From the NCBI GenBank assembly GCA_937915965.1, contig CALGHC010000827.1:1-5271 (forward strand): a stretch of DNA of 5,271 nt, given 5' to 3'. This DNA is from an uncultured Myxococcales bacterium (lineage in GTDB: Bacteria > Myxococcota_A > UBA9042). The position numbers and the translations under genes were made by a program. Below, piece by piece: positions 1-5,271 of this stretch; the first letter of the stretch is position 1, and the number at the start of each line of letters is the position of its first letter. Under the pieces are notes generated by a model, which searched no databases, was not told where the DNA came from, and saw only the letters and a program-made list of their open reading frames with translations.

Positions 1-104
1 CGTCCGTGGCCGTGTCGGCGCCCGTGTCCGTATCGGTGCCCGTGGCGGCGTCGGTTCCCGTGACGGCGTCGGTGCCCGTGACGGCGTCGGTGCCCGTGGC
101 GGCG
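1..104. repeat. 18-bp tandem repeat (minisatellite), running off the left edge
   Basis: Four near-identical 18-bp units lie at 33-50, 51-68, 69-86 and 87-104, with the form TCGGTGCCCGTGRCGGCG (R is G or A; one unit has T for G at the fifth base). A more diverged unit is at 15-32, a partial one at 1-14, and a degenerate one follows at 105-122. Because 18 is a multiple of three, the array stays open in several frames. On the plus strand, codons 3-206 read as Val/Pro/Ala/Ser/Thr repeats, ending at a stop inside the 3' end of the DUF819 gene. On the minus strand, a frame open to the left edge reads as Thr-Gly-Thr-Asp-Ala repeats. The unit-to-unit changes do not clearly favour either frame, and no start or ribosome site is visible. 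It may be the end of a neighbouring repetitive coding region or a non-coding array. Confidence 0.85.
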
Positions 105-157
105 TCAATGCCGGCGTGGCGCGGGCGGCTGTTGCGCCGGGCCGTTGAGACCGCGCG

Positions 158-1330
158 TCAACCAACAACCCAGACACAGAGCCAGGCGGCGGCAAACGCC
201 GCGTAGTTGCCCACAGCGTAGCCAATCAACGCCATCAGGATACTGACCGGCACCAAGCGCTCATCGTGGTACGCCGCCACAATCGGCGCGCTGGCCGCGC
301 CGCCGATATTCGCCGCGCTGGCAATGGCCGTGGTGTGCACATCAGCCCGAAGCAGCTTCGCCGCCAGCAGCAGAAACGCCCCGTGGATGCAGATCCACAG
401 GTAGGCACCGGCCACAAATGGCAACGCCTGGCCGGCCAGGCCGTCCACCGACGCCTTGGCCCCCATTCGCGCCACAAACAGGTAGACCAGGGCCATGGCG
501 AGCATCTGGCTGCCGGGGATTCGTTTGGCCGGTGTGAACGACAGCAGCAGGCCGAGGCTGGTCACCAGCAGGATGCGCCAGGTGCTGGTGCCGAGGACGG
601 GCTTGAACTCGGGCAACAACTGCGCCAGCTCGCCCGCCACAAACGTCACGCCACAGGCGATGCCGATGAGGTAGAGCACATGCCGCATGCCCGGTCTGCC
701 CTTGTCGGTGAGCAGGGCCTCCGCGGCGGCCCTCATGCGGGCGAGTCGGCCTTCGTCCACGCCGGTGAAGCGGTTGAACTGGCCGGCAAATTGTTTGCTG
801 ACCAGCAAGATGGGCAGCCAGACCAGGTACACCGCGTTGTCGGCGATGATGGCCAGACCAAAGGCATCACCAGGGGTCTTCAGGCCCTCGGCCACGGCGG
901 CCATGTTACCGGTGCCGCCAATCCAGGAGCCGGCCAGAGCGCCATACCCCTTCCAGGCCTCCGGACCCAGCCAACTGTGCACCGCCAGGAACGCGATGGG
1001 CGCGCCGATGACCACGCCAGCGGTGCCTGCGAGCATCACCAGCACACCGCGACCCATGACCCGCACAGCTCCCCGCACGTCCACATCCAGCAGCAGGAGC
1101 ACCAGGAAGATGGGCAGCAGATAGCGCCCCATCCAGTCGTAGGTGGGGGAGTCGTGGGGCAGCACGCCGGTGTTCGAGAAGACGGCCGGAAGCATGTAGA
1201 TGAAGATCAGCGGCGGGAAGAAACGGAAGATCCGCGCCTGGGTGCGGCGTTCGAGCCAGAACCAGAGCGCTGCGTTGCCGGCGAGGGCGAACAGGATGCC
1301 AGCGGAGTCGGTGACGAGCGGTGTGGTCAT
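158..1330 (-). CDS. DUF819 family (YjcL-like) multi-pass membrane protein
   Basis: A 390-residue, very hydrophobic protein with about ten membrane segments and short polar loops, the usual length for DUF819. Two glycine-rich signatures typical of the family are visible: GSWIGGTGNMAAVAEG (residues 134-149) and, near the C-terminus, ANIGGAASAPIVAAYH (340-355). Their similar Gly/Asn/Ala-rich character suggests two related halves, as in many secondary transporters. A charged, arginine-rich cytoplasmic stretch lies at about 192-216, between the halves. The start is the ATG at 1330; a GAGG lies about 14 bases upstream, farther than ideal, so translation may be weak or the start slightly different. 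The family is membrane-bound and transporter-like, but I know of no established substrate. The gene is intact and lies 75 bases downstream of a decayed transporter on the same strand. No terminator is visible after its stop; a tandem repeat follows. Confidence 0.9.
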   Translation of the reverse strand: MTTPLVTDSAGILFALAGNAALWFWLERRTQARIFRFFPPLIFIYMLPAVFSNTGVLPHDSPTYDWMGRYLLPIFLVLLLLDVDVRGAVRVMGRGVLVMLAGTAGVVIGAPIAFLAVHSWLGPEAWKGYGALAGSWIGGTGNMAAVAEGLKTPGDAFGLAIIADNAVYLVWLPILLVSKQFAGQFNRFTGVDEGRLARMRAAAEALLTDKGRPGMRHVLYLIGIACGVTFVAGELAQLLPEFKPVLGTSTWRILLVTSLGLLLSFTPAKRIPGSQMLAMALVYLFVARMGAKASVDGLAGQALPFVAGAYLWICIHGAFLLLAAKLLRADVHTTAIASAANIGGAASAPIVAAYHDERLVPVSILMALIGYAVGNYAAFAAAWLCVWVVG

Positions 1331-1405
1331 AGCGGCTGGGGCTACCTCAATTGCCGGACGTGGAGCGTGCCGGGATCATCTGTCCCGCCCTCCAGAGAGG
1401 TCACT

Positions 1406-1798
1406 CTAGCCTGCCCGAGGCCGGTGGAACAGCCTGCGGGTAGCCGATCGATCTGGCCAGGAGATGCCCATGAGCGGGGAGAACATGCCCACCGACGCGA
1501 TGGAACTGAACGCCGGTTCGGCGTAGAGCAGAGCGATGGCGATCGCCTTCTGATCCCACCACGGCTCGAGGGCGGCGAGCGCAGCCAAGAGCGAGGCCAG
1601 ACCCAACATGCCGAACTCGATCATGCGCTTGGCGCCGAATCGATCGGCCAGGAAGCCGCCGCCAACGGCCCCGAAGAGGCCGACGAAGTAGGCGGTGCCC
1701 TCCAATTGGCCGTGGGTGGTCGCTGCGAAGCCCAACCGTTGGGTGTAGAGCACCGCGCCGACGGTGGAGAGCACGCCGATGCCCAGGTGCGAGGTCAC
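1406..1798 (-). pseudogene. AmpG/PAT-type MFS transporter, C-terminal half fragment (after frameshift)
   Basis: This reading frame continues the transporter begun at 2271 after a one-base shift. It carries what would be TM7 to TM10: a helix ending in a VLYTQRLGF-like segment, a helix followed by the MFS motif-A-like loop GGGFLADRFGAKR, then two more helices ending in SVGMFSPLMGISWP. The last part resembles the AmpG-family segment that precedes the conserved A-A-T-Q motif. After that point (about 1445) similarity is lost, the sequence turns Arg-rich, and a stop follows at 1406-1408, so TM11 and TM12 are missing. The frame opens with GTG at 1798, overlapping the upstream TGA as GTGA. Such an overlap could look like translational coupling, but the protein continuity across it points to a broken single gene. 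A functional half-transporter is unlikely. Confidence 0.75.
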
Positions 1799-2271
1799 CG
1801 CCAGACCGGCCCCAACAGCGTGCTGCGTAGAGTAAAGGCGCGGTAGAGGTCACCGAAAAGCCCGACGAAGAGACGCTTGCCGGCGGCCAGGCGCGAGACG
1901 GCTACGGCAGTGGGCATCAACACCACGAACCGGGGCTGGGGCACGCCGGCGACCGCGGCACGGTGCCAGCCCCAGAGCAGATCCTCCGACCGCTCGCGCA
2001 GCAACAACGGCAACAGGAAGATGGCGCCCAGCAACACCACTTGGACAATCAACGCCACCTGCAGGCCGGAGACCGCCACGACCCAGGACAGACCGGCGCC
2101 GTCCACAATGGTCCCCAGATACTTGGAGCCATACATCAAGCCGTTGGCGCGGCCGCGTTCGCTGTCTTTGAGCAGGTCCATCGCGAGGGCGTCGACGGCC
2201 ACGTCCGCGCGGCGGCCACGCTCCTCCGGTGGTCTGCGTCGTCTCTCGCGAGCCGGCAGCGCCAGGTCCAT
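1795..2271 (-). pseudogene. AmpG/PAT-type MFS transporter, N-terminally truncated fragment
   Basis: From about base 2208 the frame reads ADVAVDALAMDLL, then ERGRANGLMYGSKYLGT, a strong signature of the AmpG/PAT branch of the major facilitator superfamily, whose best-known member imports muropeptides across the inner membrane. Two helices follow (TM5 and TM6), then the cytoplasmic central loop with FTLRSTLLGPVW, after which a TGA at 1795-1797 ends the frame. The next frame picks up the protein immediately, so a single-base insertion or deletion lies near 1797. Intact relatives are roughly 400-450 residues, so TM1 to TM4 are absent. The first 21 residues (2271-2209) are Arg/Glu-rich and unlike the family, so the 5' part appears deleted or scrambled. 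No Shine-Dalgarno sequence precedes the ATG at 2271. A promoter-like sequence at 2347-2375 may be the original gene's promoter. The substrate of the intact ancestor is unknown. Confidence 0.78.
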
Positions 2272-2346
2272 CGTGCCACGACTGCGTTTCCGTTCTTTTC
2301 GTCCGCGCCATGCGACCCATTGAAGACACGCGGCGCCGGCACGACT

Positions 2347-2375
2347 ATCATGTATTTATTACGTAAATTTGCCAA
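2347..2375 (-). promoter_or_regulatory. Candidate sigma-70-type promoter in an AT-rich island
   Basis: On the minus strand, TTGGCA (2375-2370, five of six matches to the -35 consensus) is followed by a 17-base AT-rich spacer and then CATGAT (2352-2347, four of six matches to the -10 consensus). Transcription would begin near 2340 and run into the decayed transporter. The spacer holds the perfect 8-bp palindrome TTACGTAA (2359-2366). ATCATG (2347-2352) and CATGAT (2377-2382) form a 6-bp inverted repeat around it. The island stands out sharply from the GC-rich surroundings. Assignment rests on consensus matching only. Confidence 0.4.
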
Positions 2376-2465
2376 GCATGATCTTCACCATCAGACCCAA
2401 AGACCGCGTCTGCGACCGTCAGGGCCGAGCTGTTGCGGCGCATCAGGCTGAAGATCTCGCCTGGG

Positions 2466-2912
2466 TCAAGAGACCTCCTGACCTGCGGCGGCCGCGGCTT
2501 CGCGGTGACGGGCTTTGCGCCAAGCCAGCCCGGAGGCAATCGACAAGGCGGCCAGCACGGCGCAGACAATGCCCGGGAACCAGAGCCCGGGGCGGTCTGG
2601 CCAGTTTTCGCTTGGATCCTGCGGGTCGAAGAACACGGTGATCGCCCGCTCAGGTGGCTGGCGGATCGACCCTTTGCCGGTGTGCAGCTTGCCGTCCACG
2701 TCAAACGCGTACTCGACCACATAGCTGGTGCTCTTCCCCCCCCCGGCCCGAGCCGTCAGCTTCGTGTAGGCCGGCGCAACATATCCAGCGGTCGTGTCGA
2801 GCCGATTCAGGACCAGGGCACGAGCGCCACAGTAGCCAGCCGCTGCAACGAACAGGACGGTCCAAACGAGGAAGTTGAACAGCTCAGTGCGGGCACTGTC
2901 GGGCGTCGACAT
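2466..2912 (-). CDS. Small DUF3592-like membrane protein
   Basis: A 148-residue protein with one membrane helix at about residues 12-35 and a second at about 110-131, separated by a soluble beta-rich segment. That segment shows the pattern common in DUF3592-type proteins: a Y-x-V-x-Y-x-F-x-V-D-G stretch (about 64-74), then ITVFFDPQDPSENW (91-104), the V-x-F/Y-D-P-x-x-P hallmark. The tail after TM2 is short, basic, then Ala-rich. The start is the ATG at 2912, because AGGAGG lies eight bases upstream; the in-frame TTG at 2918 would sit only two bases from it. The family has no well-defined biochemical function. The loop contains three GGG codons in a row, a nine-G run that could slip. The gene lies 113 bases downstream of the cyclase, with two possible hairpins between, so it may be a separate transcription unit. 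Confidence 0.75.
   Translation of the reverse strand: MSTPDSARTELFNFLVWTVLFVAAAGYCGARALVLNRLDTTAGYVAPAYTKLTARAGGGKSTSYVVEYAFDVDGKLHTGKGSIRQPPERAITVFFDPQDPSENWPDRPGLWFPGIVCAVLAALSIASGLAWRKARHREAAAAAGQEVS
2736..2744 (-). repeat. Homopolymeric G9 tract inside the DUF3592-like gene
   Basis: Nine consecutive C on the plus strand read as GGG GGG GGG on the coding strand, giving three glycines at about residues 57-59 in the segment between the two membrane helices. The gene is in frame with nine G. Loss or gain of one base would truncate the protein before the conserved DPxxP motif and TM2. Confidence 0.9.
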
Positions 2913-2920
2913 CAGCAAGA

Positions 2921-2926
2921 CCTCCT
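2921..2926 (-). promoter_or_regulatory. Shine-Dalgarno site that fixes the DUF3592-like start
   Basis: A perfect AGGAGG on the minus strand is separated by eight bases from the ATG at 2912. It is the strongest ribosome-binding site in the window and argues against the TTG at 2918. Confidence 0.75.
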
Positions 2927-2951
2927 GCAGAGCGCATCATTCATTCGTATC

Positions 2952-2975
2952 CATCCCCCCCTTGTCGCAGGGATG
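2952..2975 (-). other. Inverted repeat upstream of the DUF3592-like gene
   Basis: CATCCC (2952-2957) and GGGATG (2970-2975) form six-base arms around a 12-base spacer that includes the end of a seven-C run. It lies 40 to 63 bases upstream of the ATG at 2912, so it could be an operator or a leader hairpin. Arms this short can arise by chance. Confidence 0.25.
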
Positions 2976-2984
2976 AAACACGTT

Positions 2985-3006
2985 GGCCGGCGTCGGGGTG
3001 CCAGCC
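2985..3006 (-). other. GC-rich hairpin downstream of the diguanylate cyclase gene
   Basis: On the minus strand, GGCTGGC and GCCGGCC can pair (seven pairs including one G-U) around an eight-base loop, about 20 bases after the cyclase stop. Only a short TTT follows, at about 2975-2977, not a proper U-tract. It is therefore a weak candidate for an intrinsic terminator, or a 3' end-stabilising hairpin. Confidence 0.3.
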
Positions 3007-3010
3007 ACTT

Positions 3011-3040
3011 CGTCAGGTCGCCTCGTCAGGTCGCCTCGTC
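3011..3040. repeat. 13-bp tandem duplication spanning the cyclase stop codon
   Basis: CGTCAGGTCGCCT occurs at 3011-3023 and again, perfectly, at 3024-3036, followed by four more bases of a third unit. On the minus strand the first-read copy encodes the last residues (Glu-Ala-Thr) and the TGA stop of the diguanylate cyclase; the second lies immediately downstream. It looks like a replication-slippage duplication that leaves the protein unchanged. Confidence 0.85.
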
Positions 3041-3952
3041 GCGATCCAAGTCGGAGTCGGCTGTGTCGCCGATAATGTCGTGCCGAACACCGTCCCGCCC
3101 GCCCGCCTTCGCGGCGTACATCAAGGCGTCGGCGGCGCGCACCATCGTCACCACATCTGCTGGGACCGTCACATAGGTGGCGGCGCCAATGCTGGCGGTG
3201 ACTGGCCATCCCCGCGAGGTCATGGCCTCGCGCACGGCGTCGCGCAGGCGTCCCGCGACCACCGCGGCTTCGCCGGGCGAGGCCCCGGCGAGGAAGAAAG
3301 CGAACTCGTCGCCGCCGACCCGGGCGACCACGTCGCCGGGGCGGACCGTGGCCTGGAGGGTCGCGACGACGAGTCGCAGCAACGCGTCACCGGCTGCGTG
3401 GCCAGAACGGTCGTTCACCGTCTTGAAGTGGTCGAGGTCGATGTATCCCACTGTCAGCGGGGCGGCTTGCCGACGGCAGCGCGCGGTCTCCTCAGCGAGA
3501 CGAACGTGCCAGGACCGCGAGTTCAGCGCGCCCGTGAGGACATCGTGATCGGCGGCACGCCGGGCATCGCGCAGCAGGCTGCGCAGTCGCACCAGCAGGC
3601 TCGCGACCAGCACGAAGAAGCCCAAACGCACGGCAGCGTTCCACCAAGGGATCGCCGGATGGCTATAGCTGTGCCCGGCGCTCGCGTCAGAGACGAACCA
3701 GGTCGCCGCGGCGAGCGCAGGCGCGAACGCGGCGCTGCGAGGGCCGCCATACCAGGCCGCCATGGCAATCGGCGCGAGATAGAAGACCGAGAACGAGAAC
3801 TCGCTGCCGGTCCAGTAGTCGAGCCCACCGACCAAGGCGAGAAGGGCCAGGGTCAGGCCATGGATGACGGCCGGCCGCAGCTTGCGCAGCCGCTCGTCGA
3901 TGGCGTCCAGACGCGGGAGCCTTGTCGTTCCTGTCGTCGCGGTCTGCGCCAT
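3026..3952 (-). CDS. Membrane-anchored GGDEF diguanylate cyclase
   Basis: A 308-residue enzyme predicted to make c-di-GMP from two GTP at the inner membrane. Residues about 28-123 form four membrane helices with the motif DYWTGSEFSFSVFYLAPI (45-62) and a later PWWNAAVRLGFF segment, a membrane sensor module seen in front of signalling domains whose ligand I do not know. A short linker leads to the GGDEF domain: DHDVLTGALN (135-144), IDLDHFKTVND (171-181), the active-site GGDEF (213-217) and AKAGGRDGVR near the end. RPGD at 204-207, exactly five residues before GGDEF, is the canonical RxxD inhibitory site, so product inhibition is expected. All catalytic hallmarks are intact, and no EAL domain is present. 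The ATG at 3952 was chosen because GAGG lies five bases upstream and the protein begins normally there; the reading frame is open further upstream only as a GC-rich artefact overlapping the transpeptidase. It follows that gene by 74 bases. Confidence 0.93.
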   Translation of the reverse strand: MAQTATTGTTRLPRLDAIDERLRKLRPAVIHGLTLALLALVGGLDYWTGSEFSFSVFYLAPIAMAAWYGGPRSAAFAPALAAATWFVSDASAGHSYSHPAIPWWNAAVRLGFFVLVASLLVRLRSLLRDARRAADHDVLTGALNSRSWHVRLAEETARCRRQAAPLTVGYIDLDHFKTVNDRSGHAAGDALLRLVVATLQATVRPGDVVARVGGDEFAFFLAGASPGEAAVVAGRLRDAVREAMTSRGWPVTASIGAATYVTVPADVVTMVRAADALMYAAKAGGRDGVRHDIIGDTADSDLDRDEAT

Positions 3953-3970
3953 GGCTTCCTCTGCCTCTGT

Positions 3971-4008
3971 GCCGCTTGGGCTTGCGATCCCACGCGGGCG
4001 CGAGCGGC
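3971..4008 (-). other. Nested inverted repeat between transpeptidase and cyclase genes
   Basis: In the 74-base gap, GCCGCT and AGCGGC form six-base outer arms (4008-4003 and 3976-3971 on the minus strand), with TGGG/CCCA inner arms around an eight-base loop and a ten-base bulge on one side. It lies 18 bases or more before the cyclase ATG, just upstream of its GAGG ribosome site. It might shape the cyclase leader, but there is no U-tract for termination and it matches no riboswitch class I know. Confidence 0.25.
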
Positions 4009-4026
4009 TCACGCGTTGGCGTTCAC

Positions 4027-5271
4027 TCACCGCGGGGTCTGCCTGGGCGTGTCGACGGTGCCGTCTTTTGGCACGTCGAGGTCGAAGACGCAGTCGGGCG
4101 GACGGGGCCCGGTGCCGATGTCGACGCACCGTCGGTCGATCTCGACCTCGGGCGGAATTGGCGCGCGGCCGGACGGTGGCGTCCGCCGCTCGACGAGCAC
4201 CCACAGCGCGATGTCCTTGGGCCCAACCAGGACGCCGCGCCACGCTGCCGGCAGCGCGGGCACGGCCCAGTCGAAGAGCCAGCGTGCGTCGGCGGGGGGC
4301 AAGTTGATGCAGCCATGCGAGCGGACGGCACCGAAGCCGTCGTGCCACCAGGCAGCGTGGAGCGCCTGGCCTTGCCAAAAGTGCATGATCCAGGGCACCG
4401 ATTCGGCCAAATACGGCTCCGGTCCCCCACCACGCATCACGCCAAGGCGCACCTTGGAGAGGATGCGGTATAGACCTGGCCGGGTCGTCGTCGCCGCCTT
4501 GCCGGACGAGATGAGGGTGGCCCGATGTGGCACGCCCGCGCGCCACGCGACCAGGACCTGCTCAGCCAGGTCGACGTGTACCCAACGGCGCCCCTTGGGG
4601 ATGGCCAGCGGGCGGCGCCGGGGCCAGGCGATCCGGACCGCGTCGCGCGGCAGGCGGGCACCGTCGGTGGTCACGACCGCGCCGCCGCGGACCGCTTCAA
4701 CCTGAACCGTGTCGTACCGCTGCCAGATTCGCTCGGGTGCGGTCTTGGTGGCGCGCACGCGGATCCGGCGCGAGACGAAGCCCAACGGCAGCTTGGGCAT
4801 GTCGACCCCGTGGAAGCTGGTCGCCTGCAGGAGCTTGACGTCCGCCGCGCGCATCCAGCCGCCGCGGACCCGATGCAGCCAGCCGGCCGGCGCCTTTGCG
4901 TCCGCGAGGAAGGCGACAAGGTATGCATGGCGTTCACGGCGAATGGTCGCGCTGCGGCGGTCGGGGCGCTGGTGGACCGGGGCACGCCCGACGATGACCC
5001 GCCCGACGAGGTGGCGGTCGAAATCGGTCTCGAGCAGGACCTCGTCCGGAACCGGCATCGCCCGAAGGGCACGCAGGGGCAGGACGGCGCCACCTGCGAG
5101 CGACGCGATCGCGCCCTTGGTGGCGCAGTCTGGCGCGCAGGCGATCACCTGCACGGTGTCGCCGCGGCGCAGCAGCCCCGCCGCAAGGGCGTTGGCGTCG
5201 CTGGTCCGGCGCGGCCACCAGGTCGGCACGCCGACCCAGGCGTCGAATGGTGGCAGAGGCCAGGCGGCAAA
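4027..5271 (-). CDS. L,D-transpeptidase, YkuD family (5' end outside the window)
   Basis: Cross-links or anchors peptidoglycan by acting on the L,D bond of stem peptides in the cell envelope. The YkuD catalytic domain lies at about 4584-4195. It carries HAAWWHDGFG (starting at 4359) and RSHGCINL, with the nucleophilic cysteine encoded at 4311-4309; His, Gly, Ser-His-Gly-Cys and Asn are all present, so the enzyme should be active. Before it, at about 5010-4820, a segment with APVHQRP, a GWLHR turn and GWMRAADV resembles a bacterial SH3-like region, often used to bind cell wall. After the catalytic domain is a tail of about 55 residues with two cysteines and many prolines. A GTG at 5229 could open the frame, but the frame stays open and protein-like (PLPPFDAWVGVPTWW) to the window edge, so the true start and the expected signal peptide or lipobox are probably outside. 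414 residues are visible. The diguanylate cyclase follows on the same strand. Confidence 0.92.
   Translation of the reverse strand, partial: FAAWPLPPFDAWVGVPTWWPRRTSDANALAAGLLRRGDTVQVIACAPDCATKGAIASLAGGAVLPLRALRAMPVPDEVLLETDFDRHLVGRVIVGRAPVHQRPDRRSATIRRERHAYLVAFLADAKAPAGWLHRVRGGWMRAADVKLLQATSFHGVDMPKLPLGFVSRRIRVRATKTAPERIWQRYDTVQVEAVRGGAVVTTDGARLPRDAVRIAWPRRRPLAIPKGRRWVHVDLAEQVLVAWRAGVPHRATLISSGKAATTTRPGLYRILSKVRLGVMRGGGPEPYLAESVPWIMHFWQGQALHAAWWHDGFGAVRSHGCINLPPADARWLFDWAVPALPAAWRGVLVGPKDIALWVLVERRTPPSGRAPIPPEVEIDRRCVDIGTGPRPPDCVFDLDVPKDGTVDTPRQTPR

Noticed and set aside
1..104. CRISPR array
   Set aside because: The 18-bp units are directly contiguous with no unique spacers.
1388..1402. CCTC/GAGG mini-hairpin between the transporter remnant and the DUF819 gene
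   Set aside because: A four-base stem without a U-tract is expected by chance in GC-rich sequence.
266..1846. Plus-strand open frame of 526 codons across the DUF819 gene
   Set aside because: Its product is His/Gln/Gly/Arg-rich with no family resemblance, and it lies antisense to a clearly recognisable membrane protein; such long antisense frames are common in GC-rich DNA.
2348..2443. Small minus-strand ORF of 31 codons after the DUF3592-like gene
   Set aside because: No ribosome site before its ATG, no recognised family, and it overlaps the promoter-like boxes. The 194-base gap between 2272 and 2465 otherwise shows only the AT-rich island.
3953..4546. N-terminal extension of the diguanylate cyclase by 198 codons
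   Set aside because: The extension is Arg-rich, overlaps the transpeptidase in another frame, and a good ribosome site precedes the internal ATG at 3952.
3080..4705. Plus-strand open frame of 541 codons across the cyclase and transpeptidase
   Set aside because: Low-complexity Arg/Gly-rich product, antisense to two genes with intact catalytic motifs.
5227..5229. GTG at 5229 as the transpeptidase start
   Set aside because: The frame stays open and protein-like to the window edge, and a start here would give no signal peptide for an enzyme that must be exported. I treat the gene as partial, though GTG cannot be strictly excluded.

Overview
The window is a GC-rich (roughly two-thirds GC by eye) bacterial chromosomal segment in which every recognisable gene lies on the minus strand. 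Strong G/C bias at third codon positions, an L,D-transpeptidase with an SH3-like region in front of its YkuD domain, and a membrane-anchored diguanylate cyclase suggest a Gram-negative, high-GC environmental bacterium. Myxococcota or a related delta-type lineage is my best guess, but no marker gene here settles the taxonomy.

Read in the direction of transcription (right to left): (1) 5271-4027, a large L,D-transpeptidase of the YkuD family, cut by the right edge of the window. (2) 3952-3026, a diguanylate cyclase with a four-helix membrane module, an intact GGDEF motif and an intact RxxD inhibitory site. It begins 74 bases after gene 1 and is probably co-transcribed with it. (3) 2912-2466, a small two-helix membrane protein resembling DUF3592, with a run of nine G inside its coding region. 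(4) 2271-1406, a decayed transporter of the AmpG/PAT branch of the major facilitator superfamily, lacking its first and last helices and split by a one-base frameshift. A promoter-like sequence sits in an AT-rich island just upstream of it. (5) 1330-158, an intact DUF819 (YjcL-like) multi-pass membrane protein. (6) 104-1, an 18-bp tandem repeat that runs off the left edge.

Two weak themes connect the genes. The L,D-transpeptidase acts on peptidoglycan, and the closest functionally known relative of the dead transporter is the muropeptide permease AmpG, so part of the region may once have served cell-wall turnover. The transpeptidase/cyclase pair could link cell-wall modification to c-di-GMP signalling, but this rests only on adjacency.

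I see no RNA gene, CRISPR array, insertion sequence or phage gene. I do not find a convincing new system. The most useful leads are the poly-G tract in the DUF3592-like gene, the broken transporter, the tandem repeat at the left edge and the AT-rich dyad/promoter at about 2347-2382.
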